Assembly: GCA_019456195.1 (NCBI GenBank)
Contig: VRUK01000045.1
Location: 1 to 43,975 of the forward strand
Length of the DNA stretch: 43,975 nucleotides
Direction: 5' to 3'
DNA from: Planctomycetota bacterium
GTDB lineage: Bacteria > Planctomycetota > Phycisphaerae > Sedimentisphaerales > Anaerobacaceae
Positions 16,266 through 24,530 of this stretch are shown here, piece by piece (positions within the stretch are counted from its first letter, which is position 1; the number at the start of each line of letters is the position of its first letter). Both the position numbers and the translations under genes were made by a program. Under the pieces are notes generated by a model. It searched no databases. It worked only from the letters and a program-made list of their open reading frames with translations, and was not told the origin of the DNA.

Positions 16266-17342
16266 ATGAACCATGACTATTTTTATAAATTGATTTCGGG
16301 TGAAAAGTCAGGCTTTGGAGCAACGGTGCTGCGTTTTCTTTTAGGCGCCGCCTCAGTGGGTTACTCGATTGCTATTGGCCTGCGTAATTTTTTATATTCG
16401 GTGAGATGGTTGAAAACACATAGCGTAGATGCAGTTGTAATAAGCATCGGCAATATAACAACCGGCGGGACGGGCAAGACCCCGCTTGTAATATGGCTGT
16501 GCAAGAATATCATTTCAGATTATCAATGTGCGATTCTCACGCGAGGTTATAAAACAAGCGCACAAGAGACTGAACAATTGACAGATGAGCCTGCAATTTT
16601 TTCCGAGAGCTGTCCTGAGGTAAAAGTGATTGTTAATCCAGACCGTGTTGCAGGCGCGGAAGAAGCTGCCATTAAATTCGGCACGAAAGTGCTGATTATG
16701 GACGATGGCTTTCAGCATCAGCGATTAGCGAGAGATCTGGATATTGTAGCAATTGACGCAACGCTGCCCTTTGGCTATGGCAGGATGCTTCCGGCAGGTC
16801 TTTTGAGAGAGCCGGTTACATCACTGAAGCGAGCCGGTGCTGTTGTTATTACCCGGTGCGACCAAATCGCAGAAAATGAATTAAGCGGACTTGAAGAAAA
16901 ACTGCGACTAAGCAATCCTGATATGGTAATTTCGAGGTCGATACATGCCCCTGCTTATGTAAAATCAATAGACAACAAAGAAATTGCTCTTGAAGAATTA
17001 AAAGGCAAAAAGGTATATGCCTTTTGCGGGATAGGAAATCCGGGTTCCTTTTTGACCACAATTAAAACGACAGGGGCTGAACTCGTGGGTTCAAAAATCT
17101 TTAACGACCATCATCACTATACAGAGGCTTGTATAGCGGATATTTTCGAACAGGCCGAAAGGCTCAAGGCAGATTTGATACTGACTACACAGAAAGACCA
17201 GAACAAAATCACCCGATCGGCATCGTCCAACAAAGAGATTCCACTGGCATATATAGGCATAGAGGTAAAATTTCTTTCCGGGGAGGAGAAATTATGGGGC
17301 TTGATTGAAAAGACGTTAGCAGGTAAAATGCCGAAAATGTGA
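16266..17342 (+). CDS. lpxK: Tetraacyldisaccharide 4'-kinase (lipid A 4'-kinase)
   Basis: LpxK phosphorylates the 4' position of the lipid A disaccharide precursor at the inner face of the cytoplasmic membrane. The 358-residue protein is full length, with a hydrophobic N-terminal helix (about 20-46), the P-loop GNITTGGTGKTP (62-73), and the family motif DDGFQHQRLARDLDIVAID (about 142-160). It opens the envelope cluster; hldE starts 136 bases downstream. Its upstream region (16027-16265), shared with the divergent glycosidase gene, shows no promoter I can defend. Confidence 0.93.
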   Translation: MNHDYFYKLISGEKSGFGATVLRFLLGAASVGYSIAIGLRNFLYSVRWLKTHSVDAVVISIGNITTGGTGKTPLVIWLCKNIISDYQCAILTRGYKTSAQETEQLTDEPAIFSESCPEVKVIVNPDRVAGAEEAAIKFGTKVLIMDDGFQHQRLARDLDIVAIDATLPFGYGRMLPAGLLREPVTSLKRAGAVVITRCDQIAENELSGLEEKLRLSNPDMVISRSIHAPAYVKSIDNKEIALEELKGKKVYAFCGIGNPGSFLTTIKTTGAELVGSKIFNDHHHYTEACIADIFEQAERLKADLILTTQKDQNKITRSASSNKEIPLAYIGIEVKFLSGEEKLWGLIEKTLAGKMPKM

Positions 17343-17478
17343 TTAGAGCACCTAAGAAGGAAAGATTTGTCATTGTCGAAAAAATGAGAATGTCACGCCC
17401 CGCTGCTTTGTTGTGAACAAGATGGTGAGGCCTGGAATGAGATTTTTTTAAAGCCTTTTAACCAAGGATCTATATATT

Positions 17479-18957
17479 ATGTATGAAAACCTGCTTAAAA
17501 CAGTAACGAATCTCGGCTCGCCGAAAGTTTTAGTTGTGGGCGATTTTATGCTCGATGTTTATATCTTCGGCGATGCGATAAGAATCAGTCAGGAGGCGCC
17601 CGTTCCGGTACTGAAAGTTACCAAGAGTGAATATCGCTGCGGCGGGGCAGGCTCGGTTGCTGCCGATATAGCGGCTTTGGGTGGGAAGCCTGACTGTCTG
17701 GGTGTTATCGGAAATGACCGGAACAGTGAAACCCTTAAAAAGAAGCTGACGGAAATCGGGGCCGATATCAGCGGTTTGATTACAGCAGCCAATCACCCCA
17801 CTATCAGTAAACAAAGACTCATCGGTCTGGCCCAGCATCTTCATCAGCAGCAACTAATCAGAATGGACTATGAACCAAAGGAACCTCTGACTGATGAACA
17901 ATATGAAGAAATTCTACAGATTTATCATGATAAATTAACATCGGCTGATATTGTTTGTTTACAGGATTATGACAAGGGGCTTCTGAGTCCGTCGGTCTGC
18001 CAGCAAATGATACAGTCCGCCAGGAAAGCAGACAAAAAGGTACTGGTTGATCCTTCACTGGCAAGCGATTATTCCAAATACCAGGGTGCGACCGTTATTA
18101 CGCCGAACCGTAAGGAGAGTTCCTCGGCGGTTGGTTTCGATATCACAGATGCCCAAAGCGCAGACAAGGCGGCAGAAGAGCTTGCACGAAAGTTTAAGCT
18201 CGATGCCGTGGTAATAACGCTTGATAAGGAAGGCGCATATCTCAGGGCGAAAGATATAAATCAAATCATACCGACCAGGAGCCGGAGTGTTTATGATGTT
18301 ACCGGAGCAGGTGATATGGTTCTGGCGACGCTTTCGATAACATTAGCAGCAGGTTTCGATTATAAAACCGCCGTGCAGTTATCCAACGTAACGGGCGGAA
18401 TTGAAGTGGAAAAATTCGGAACCGTAACGGTAAGTATCGAGGAAGTAGCCGATGAGATTGTCCGTCAGGGTAAAAGCGGCAAAGTACGGTCGATTGACCT
18501 TTTGCTCGATGAACTTACATGGCATCGCAGGGGGAATAATATCGTAGTCTTTACAAACGGCTGTTTTGACGTGATACACAGAGGACATATAGAATATCTG
18601 GAATTTTGTAAATCTCAGGGTGACATAGTAGTAGTCGGGCTCAACAGTGACAAATCTGTAAAGACCATTAAGGGGCCTGAACGGCCCATAAATAATCAAC
18701 ATGACAGGGTCGCCATCTTAGCGGCACTGGAAGTAGTTGATTATATTACGGTCTTCGATGAGCCTGACCCGCTTAATTTAATCAAGAAGATAAAGCCGGA
18801 TATATTAGTGAAGGGCCAGGACTGGGCGGAAAAAGGTGTCGTTGGCAGGGAATTCGTAGAATCCTGCGGCGGCAAAGTTCTTCTTGCGCCGCTTGTAGAA
18901 GGCAAAAGCTCGACAGTAACAATAGAGAAAATAAAGTCACTGGAAACAAAATCCTGA
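17479..18957 (+). CDS. hldE: Bifunctional heptose 7-phosphate kinase / heptose 1-phosphate adenylyltransferase
   Basis: HldE does two steps of ADP-heptose synthesis: phosphorylation of D-beta-D-heptose 7-phosphate at C1, and later adenylyl transfer to heptose 1-phosphate. The 492-residue protein has both parts: a PfkB/ribokinase-type kinase (about 1-325, with CGGAGSVAADIAALGG and the catalytic GAGD motif at about 275-278) and a nucleotidyltransferase domain (about 350-492, with TNGCFDVIHRGHIEYL and the downstream LVKGQDW). Length and order match the fused enzyme of proteobacteria. AAGGA lies 10 bases before the ATG. Its end overlaps the gmhA start (TGATG), so it heads a tight operon. Confidence 0.95.
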   Translation: MYENLLKTVTNLGSPKVLVVGDFMLDVYIFGDAIRISQEAPVPVLKVTKSEYRCGGAGSVAADIAALGGKPDCLGVIGNDRNSETLKKKLTEIGADISGLITAANHPTISKQRLIGLAQHLHQQQLIRMDYEPKEPLTDEQYEEILQIYHDKLTSADIVCLQDYDKGLLSPSVCQQMIQSARKADKKVLVDPSLASDYSKYQGATVITPNRKESSSAVGFDITDAQSADKAAEELARKFKLDAVVITLDKEGAYLRAKDINQIIPTRSRSVYDVTGAGDMVLATLSITLAAGFDYKTAVQLSNVTGGIEVEKFGTVTVSIEEVADEIVRQGKSGKVRSIDLLLDELTWHRRGNNIVVFTNGCFDVIHRGHIEYLEFCKSQGDIVVVGLNSDKSVKTIKGPERPINNQHDRVAILAALEVVDYITVFDEPDPLNLIKKIKPDILVKGQDWAEKGVVGREFVESCGGKVLLAPLVEGKSSTVTIEKIKSLETKS

Positions 18958-19541
18958 TGGACAAAGATATAAAAAAACAGATTACAGAAACCATCGAAAC
19001 GCATAAGAAGATGACCGCGGAGTTTCAGGAAAGCGGCATTGAAACGGTCGCTGCCATTTCGCAGGCGATAATAAAATCATTAGAGCAAAACGGCACGATT
19101 TATCTTTGCGGCAACGGAGGCTCAGCGGCAGACGCCCAACATATAGCCGGTGAGTTTGTGGGGAGATTCAAGAGGGAGCGAAAGGCTTTAGCGGCTGTGG
19201 CGCTTTCGACGGACACTTCGGTTATTACATGCATTGCCAATGATTATTCTTATGAGAAGGTCTTTTCAAGACAGGTTGAAGCGCTGGTCAGAGAAGGTGA
19301 CATCTTATGGGCTTTTTCGACCAGCGGAACTTCGGCTAACGTTATTGCCGCCGCTGAGTCGGCGAAGAACAAAGGTGCTTATTTAATAGCCTTTACGGGC
19401 AGGATCAACAGCAAGCTGGAACAAATTGCCGATATTTGCTTTTGTGCCGAAGACGAATCAACATCGCGAAGCCAAGAAATCCATCAGCTTGCTTATCATA
19501 TAATCTGCGACCTTGTGGAGTGCAGTTTTACCAATAGTTAA
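18957..19541 (+). CDS. gmhA: Phosphoheptose isomerase
   Basis: GmhA converts sedoheptulose 7-phosphate to D-glycero-D-manno-heptose 7-phosphate, the first step of ADP-heptose synthesis. The 194-residue protein is a SIS-domain isomerase of the usual length, with GNGGSAADAQHIAGEFVGRF (about 52-71), the conserved ALSTDTSVITCIANDY, and the zinc-ligand region near the end (QEIHQLAYHIICDLVE). The ATG overlaps the hldE stop, so translation is coupled. Confidence 0.95.
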   Translation: MDKDIKKQITETIETHKKMTAEFQESGIETVAAISQAIIKSLEQNGTIYLCGNGGSAADAQHIAGEFVGRFKRERKALAAVALSTDTSVITCIANDYSYEKVFSRQVEALVREGDILWAFSTSGTSANVIAAAESAKNKGAYLIAFTGRINSKLEQIADICFCAEDESTSRSQEIHQLAYHIICDLVECSFTNS

Positions 19542-19564
19542 ACTGAAGAATAAATTTTACAGAT

Positions 19565-20656
19565 ATGTCAGATAAAGCGATATTTTTAGACCGTGACGAT
19601 ACTTTGATCGAAGACCCGGGGTATATCAGCAGTCCGGAGCAGGTTAATCTGCTGACCGGGGTGCCGAGGGCACTTATCGAGCTTAAAGCCCTCGGGTATA
19701 AGCTGGTAGTTGTCACTAACCAATCGGCAGTTGCCCGGGGCATTGTTACGGAGAAAGTCCTCGGAGAAATTCACAAACGTTTAGAGCGGCTATTAGCCGA
19801 AAAGAACACATTTTTAGACCGGATTTATTACTGCCCCTATCATCCTGATGGAGCCGTAAAAAAATACCGTCAGGAAAGTGAGTTAAGAAAGCCTAATCCC
19901 GGAATGCTGCTGAAAGCGGCCGAGGAGATGGATTTAGATCTCGACCAATCCTGGTGCGTTGGCAACAGCAGCAGTGACATAGGGGCCGGTTTGCGGGCGG
20001 GCTGCAAAACTATATTGATAGACCTGCCTTCGCGTCGACAACAGCTCAAACCAAACGATCCCAGGCCGGACTATAAGGCCATAAATATTAAAGAGGTTGT
20101 CAATATAATAAAAAAGCACCTCCGTTCGTCGATTGAGACCGAAACAGAAACTAAGACGGAACCGGAGGTACAAGCTGAACCGGTCAAGCAAGAAACCGAA
20201 AAAGTTCCCGAGGCCACCGCACCGGTTGAGCAAGAGACTGAACAAATTCCCGAGGCCGTTGAACCGGCTTCGCAAGCGGCAGAACTGACTCCAGAGGTTG
20301 CAGAGCCGGTTATTTCTACCGAGGAGCAACAGCTTGGACAAACGCTGGAAGAGACGCAAGCAGAGCCGACAGAACAGGTAGAACAGGAAATTGCCGTCGA
20401 AGGAACAGAACAACTGCTGAAGAGCATTAATACACAATTAAAAAATATGCAGCGAACCGATATGTTCGGTGAGTTTTCGATAATGAGACTGATAGCCGGC
20501 ATTATACAAATTATTGTTCTGTTTTGTTTGTTGATAAGTATATGGTTCCTGATAAGCCCAGACAGGCAGGACAACTCTGTTTTTATTGCGCTCGGCTTTG
20601 CTATGGTTCTTCAGCTTATGTCATTAACTTTCTATATAATGCACGGGCGAAAATAG
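19565..20656 (+). CDS. gmhB: GmhB-type heptose bisphosphate phosphatase with an extra Glu/Pro-rich tail and two membrane helices
   Basis: Residues 1-185 form a HAD phosphatase of the HisB-N/GmhB type: the catalytic DxDxT as FLDRDDTL (Asp9 and Asp11), VVVTNQSAVARG, a zinc-loop-like CPYHPDG, the Lys of RKPNPGML, and WCVGNSSSDIGAG. GmhB removes the C7 phosphate from heptose 1,7-bisphosphate, which fits the position after gmhA. Unlike the usual 180-190-residue enzyme, this one continues for about 180 more residues: a low-complexity Glu/Gln/Pro/Thr/Ala segment (about 192-285), a short helical part, and two hydrophobic helices (about 304-325 and 337-358). The phosphatase may thus be tethered to the inner membrane. 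The frame is continuous with no sign of a lost stop. The next gene starts 2 bases after the stop. Confidence 0.88.
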   Translation: MSDKAIFLDRDDTLIEDPGYISSPEQVNLLTGVPRALIELKALGYKLVVVTNQSAVARGIVTEKVLGEIHKRLERLLAEKNTFLDRIYYCPYHPDGAVKKYRQESELRKPNPGMLLKAAEEMDLDLDQSWCVGNSSSDIGAGLRAGCKTILIDLPSRRQQLKPNDPRPDYKAINIKEVVNIIKKHLRSSIETETETKTEPEVQAEPVKQETEKVPEATAPVEQETEQIPEAVEPASQAAELTPEVAEPVISTEEQQLGQTLEETQAEPTEQVEQEIAVEGTEQLLKSINTQLKNMQRTDMFGEFSIMRLIAGIIQIIVLFCLLISIWFLISPDRQDNSVFIALGFAMVLQLMSLTFYIMHGRK

Positions 20657-20658
20657 CT

Positions 20659-22629
20659 ATGTGCAAATCAAATCCCGAATCACAGGCTCTGCGCCGGAAA
20701 TCGCAAATTACGGAAGACGAGATTCTGGTCTGGCTTCCTTCTCCTATGGGCGACGCCATCCTTTGTACGCCGGCCTTGAGGGCCATTCGCAAACAGTTCA
20801 AAACATGCAAAATTACTTTTTTAGCTACGGACGTGGTCCGCAGTGTTTTGTCACCAAACAGCTTTAACGACAGATGGCTGGAGCTAAACGACAACAATCC
20901 GTTTTCAATCGCAAAAAAGCTTAAAGAACATAAATTCACATACGCAATCCTTTTCAAGAATTCATTTGCCTCGGCGTTGGCGGTTTATCTGGCAGGGATA
21001 CCTGGGCGAGTGGGTTATGCCCGCCAATGGCGTGGTCTTTTACTGACGGAGAAGCTTTATCCGCAGAGACTACCGGCCCGCGGGGGCAGGGGCAATTTCA
21101 AGCCTGCTTCTATGGTCGAGTACTACCTTGCAATTGCATTATGGTTAGGCTGCAAGGCGATCGATAGAAATCTTGAACTGCTTATCGACCCGGAAGAACA
21201 ACAGGGGCTCAGCGAGAAATTACCGCAAGTATTAAATCCGGAGGGGCCGCTTGTAGTTATTGTGCCGGGCGGAGCTTTCGGGCCAAGCAAATGCTGGAGC
21301 AGTCTCAAGTTCGCACAAACGGCCGGGCGGCTGATTACCAAATATAACGCAACAGTCGTAATCTCCGTCGCACCCGAGAGCATTGAGACGCAAATCGCTA
21401 AAGAAATCTGCAGTTCAAGCAAGCACAAACTTATCAATTTATCCGAAACGCCATTACGTCTGGGCGAATTGAAAGCACTTTTTTCCATTGCGGATTTGGT
21501 CATAAGCAATGATACAGGTCCGCGACATATAGCTATAGCTCTTGATAGAAAAGTGATCACCCTGTTCGGACCTAACGACCCAATCTGGACAGATACGAAT
21601 TATGAAAATGAAATTCAGATTATCGGTAATGTCCATTGCGCTCCGTGCAGTAAGCCAAAATGTAACAAGAGCGAACATCTATGTATGGATTCAATCAGTG
21701 TGGAGATAGTATGTGAAGCGGCAAAAGAGCTGTTTGAAAATAATCGCAAACAGGCAATTGTGCTGAGCCAAAAAGAATTTATCGAAACTTCAACATCGTT
21801 TTTCATAGACAGAGAATATCAAACGGCTTTAAGTAAATCAGGTTTAACATCCATCGAAGATGTTTTTTCTTTCGATGCGGCCAAAAATCTGACTAAAAGC
21901 AACCTTGCCAGTTACAGGGCCCGCTTACAGTTTGAAATAAATTTTCCTGAGCAGGCATCATCAACTACAGTATTTATGAAACGCTATGACTGTCCCCCGG
22001 TCTTCGTCCAGCTTAAAAACTGGCTGTCACATCACAGCCGAAGAAGCGAGGCTTTTCATGAGTTCGATGCGGCAAATAAACTGACGGCAGCAGGTATAAA
22101 TACCCCAAAAGCTATCTCATACGGTGAACAACGCAACGCTTTATTCGAGACAAGGAGCTTCGTAATCAGCGAAAAAATTCCGGACGCCGAATCCATGGAA
22201 CGAAGATTACCAGATTGCTTCGACGGGCCGGCTATAAACGAAAAACTGAAAAAGCGAAGAAATTTTATCGTTCAGGCGGCAACTTTTATAAAAAAATTTC
22301 ACGAGACGAATTACCGCCATCGAGACCTTTACCTGGCGCACATATTCCACGGCGAGAGCGGCAAATTTTATCTGATAGATCTGGCACGTGTTTTCAAGCC
22401 GATTTTAATGGGGCGGCGATTTCAGATAAAAGATATAGCTCAGGTTTATTATTCGTCGCCGGGCAAAAATTTTTCGAAGACCGACCGGATGCGGTTTTAT
22501 ATGACGTATACCGGTCAAAGCAGGCTGAGAAGAAAAGACAAGTCATTTATTCGTAAAGTAATAAATAAAGCGGAGCAGATGGCACGGCACGATATCAAAC
22601 ACGGCAGAGCAGTTCCCTTTGCAGGCTGA
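20659..22629 (+). CDS. Fused ADP-heptose:LPS heptosyltransferase (GT9) and LPS core kinase
   Basis: The 656-residue protein starts at the ATG 2 bases after gmhB; the frame is open upstream but that part only overlaps the gmhB end. The N-terminal part (about 10-365) is a GT9 heptosyltransferase of the WaaF/WaaC type, with LPSPMGDAILCTPALRAI at the start, VVIVPGGAFGPSKCW, the donor-binding ISNDTGPRHIAIAL, FGPNDP, and CAPCSKPKCN. The C-terminal part (about 385-640) is a WaaP/InaA-type lipopolysaccharide kinase with the catalytic HRDLYLAHIF (about 552) and LIDLARV for the metal-binding Asp. A single protein would thus add heptose to the core and phosphorylate a core sugar, heptose or Kdo. This fusion is not the usual arrangement; the two activities are normally separate genes. 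Confidence 0.88.
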   Translation: MCKSNPESQALRRKSQITEDEILVWLPSPMGDAILCTPALRAIRKQFKTCKITFLATDVVRSVLSPNSFNDRWLELNDNNPFSIAKKLKEHKFTYAILFKNSFASALAVYLAGIPGRVGYARQWRGLLLTEKLYPQRLPARGGRGNFKPASMVEYYLAIALWLGCKAIDRNLELLIDPEEQQGLSEKLPQVLNPEGPLVVIVPGGAFGPSKCWSSLKFAQTAGRLITKYNATVVISVAPESIETQIAKEICSSSKHKLINLSETPLRLGELKALFSIADLVISNDTGPRHIAIALDRKVITLFGPNDPIWTDTNYENEIQIIGNVHCAPCSKPKCNKSEHLCMDSISVEIVCEAAKELFENNRKQAIVLSQKEFIETSTSFFIDREYQTALSKSGLTSIEDVFSFDAAKNLTKSNLASYRARLQFEINFPEQASSTTVFMKRYDCPPVFVQLKNWLSHHSRRSEAFHEFDAANKLTAAGINTPKAISYGEQRNALFETRSFVISEKIPDAESMERRLPDCFDGPAINEKLKKRRNFIVQAATFIKKFHETNYRHRDLYLAHIFHGESGKFYLIDLARVFKPILMGRRFQIKDIAQVYYSSPGKNFSKTDRMRFYMTYTGQSRLRRKDKSFIRKVINKAEQMARHDIKHGRAVPFAG

Positions 22630-22650
22630 GAAGATTGGGTTTATAATCCC

Positions 22651-23841
22651 ATGATGAAAACAAAAGTCGCGATTATTATAGAAAGGGCAAATACGGCACT
22701 TGGGGGAGCGGAACGTTCTGTTTTCGAGCTGACAAGTGCGATGTCCGGACTCGGCTTTGAAGTTCATATTCTCGCGGCAAAAGGACAGACAGAAGCCAAG
22801 AATATTCATATTCTATGCCAGGACAAACCGGGCAGGCGCACCGGTTACTTTATCTTCGCGGAAGCATTAAAGGAACATTTATCAGAAAATCAGTACCGGC
22901 TGATTCACAGCGTTTTACCTTTCGATTTTGCCGACGTCTATCAGCCACGGGGCGGGGCTTATGCCGAGTCTATTTTGCGTAACGCGGCCAGCTATCAAAA
23001 CAAAGTGCTCGAATCTTATAAGAAGCTGACGGCTTTTACCAATTTTCGGCGGTCCATACTTCTTCGTGCCGAGCGTAAGCTCGCTTCGGGAACGGACGGG
23101 CCTGTAATAGCGGCACTTTCGGAGTATGTGGCAAAGCAGTTTAAGCAACACTACGGAACTAATGCTCAGCGGATAGTAGTCATACCCAACGGAGTAAAAA
23201 CAGATAAGCACATTAACACAAAACAGACTGACAGGCTTCGCACACAAATATTAGGTAAATTAGGACTGAAAGAAGCAGACAATCCGGTCCTTTTCCTGTT
23301 CGCAGCAAATAATTTCAGATTAAAGGGACTGAGTGTTTTAATAAAAGCAATGGCGGCAGCGAATGGGTACGATACGGAACGAAAAAGCTATTTAATCGTG
23401 GCCGGTAAAGGCCACGCACACAAATACCGCCAAATTGCACGAAGGCTTAACATTCGCAAAAAGATTATTTTCTTAGGTCAGGTCAGGCATATCCAAAACG
23501 CCCTGTCGGTGACCGACGTTGCTATTTTGCCTACTTTTTATGACCCGTCCAGCAGATATATTCTCGAAGCATTAGCGGTGGGTAATCCGGTGATAACCAC
23601 GAGATTCAACGGCGCTACCGATTTATTTGTGAACAACCGACATGGTAAAGTAATAGACAAGCCCGAAGATATATCAGCATTAACCGAAGCGATTGTTTAT
23701 TTCACAAATACAAATAATATTAAAAAAGTGTCACAAGCTATTGCTGAGGATAACATAGAAGAAGAAATCTCCATCCGCCGAGCCGCCAGGCAATTGGCAT
23801 CTGTTTATGAATCTATATTGCAGAGGAAAGGCGGAAAATAA
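22651..23841 (+). CDS. Glycosyltransferase family 4 (WaaG-like)
   Basis: The 396-residue protein has the GT-B layout of family 4: an N-terminal Rossmann half with ALGGAERSVFELTSAMSGLG, the hinge IPNGVKTD, and the C-terminal donor-binding part with LIVAGKG, FLGQVRHI, and LPTFYDPSSRYILEALAVGNPVITT, which holds the E-x7-E region. The YQPRGGAY stretch is also seen in LPS core glucosyltransferases of the WaaG type. It probably adds a sugar to the LPS core, consistent with its neighbours. Start is ATG 22651 or 22654 (adjacent codons). The stop overlaps the plsY ATG (TAATG). Confidence 0.85.
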   Translation: MMKTKVAIIIERANTALGGAERSVFELTSAMSGLGFEVHILAAKGQTEAKNIHILCQDKPGRRTGYFIFAEALKEHLSENQYRLIHSVLPFDFADVYQPRGGAYAESILRNAASYQNKVLESYKKLTAFTNFRRSILLRAERKLASGTDGPVIAALSEYVAKQFKQHYGTNAQRIVVIPNGVKTDKHINTKQTDRLRTQILGKLGLKEADNPVLFLFAANNFRLKGLSVLIKAMAAANGYDTERKSYLIVAGKGHAHKYRQIARRLNIRKKIIFLGQVRHIQNALSVTDVAILPTFYDPSSRYILEALAVGNPVITTRFNGATDLFVNNRHGKVIDKPEDISALTEAIVYFTNTNNIKKVSQAIAEDNIEEEISIRRAARQLASVYESILQRKGGK

Positions 23842-24491
23842 TGTATTTAATATTCATACCTGCCGTTATAGGAGCTTATCTGCTCGGCTCAATACCGTTC
23901 GGACTGCTCATTGCAAAGGCACACGGCAAAGACCTGCGTTCGATAGGCTCAGGTAATATAGGGGCGACCAACGTATCGAGGGCGCTCGGCAGGAAATGGG
24001 CATATATTTGTTTTGTGCTCGATGTTCTGAAAGGTATGGTCCCAATGCTGGTGATAATGTTCATTGCCAAACCGGCGGGGGTTGTTATGCTCCTGTTATG
24101 GCTGGTGGTGGGCTGTGCGGCTATTTTAGGTCATATCTTTCCGATATATTTGAAATTCAAAGGCGGTAAAGGTGTCGCAACCAGTTTTGGCATAGCGCTG
24201 GGGCTTTGGCCTTATTATACAATCTGCGCATTGTTTGCCGTCGTGATATGGGTGGCGATCGTTTTGATATGGCGATACGTATCGTTAGCGTCCATCGTCG
24301 GTTCCGTTAGTTTTCCAGTGGTTTTGATTCTGGCTATAATTTTGAGACCAAGCTGGGATTTATTTAGTCTGTGGCCTTTACTTGTTGTAGCAACCGCAAT
24401 ACCGCTGATGGTCATTATCCGTCACCGTGAAAATATAAAAAGACTGCTGGCGGGAACAGAAAGTAAAATTATGAAATCCAAACGCTCTTAA
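23841..24491 (+). CDS. plsY: Acyl-phosphate:glycerol-3-phosphate acyltransferase
   Basis: PlsY makes lysophosphatidic acid from acyl-phosphate and glycerol 3-phosphate at the inner membrane, the first committed step of phospholipid synthesis. The 216-residue protein has several membrane helices and the three family motifs: GSIPFG and GSGNIGATNVSRALG near the N-terminus (the second includes the acyl-phosphate-binding loop), and FKGGKGVATSFG with the glycerol-phosphate site. Length is normal. It is the last gene of the + strand envelope operon and converges with the sulfatase gene, 39 bases apart. Confidence 0.95.
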   Translation: MYLIFIPAVIGAYLLGSIPFGLLIAKAHGKDLRSIGSGNIGATNVSRALGRKWAYICFVLDVLKGMVPMLVIMFIAKPAGVVMLLLWLVVGCAAILGHIFPIYLKFKGGKGVATSFGIALGLWPYYTICALFAVVIWVAIVLIWRYVSLASIVGSVSFPVVLILAIILRPSWDLFSLWPLLVVATAIPLMVIIRHRENIKRLLAGTESKIMKSKRS

Positions 24492-24530
24492 ATTTCACAG
24501 CATTTTGACTGGCTTGTTTTGAGGGTTGGG

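Noticed and set aside
20071..20574. Ser/Cys-rich frame on the - strand opposite the gmhB tail
   Set aside because: It is the reverse reading of the Glu/Pro-rich low-complexity tail of gmhB.
20524..20658. Upstream start for the heptosyltransferase-kinase gene (45 extra codons)
   Set aside because: These codons overlap the end of gmhB, the encoded peptide has no family features, and the conserved part begins just after the ATG at 20659.
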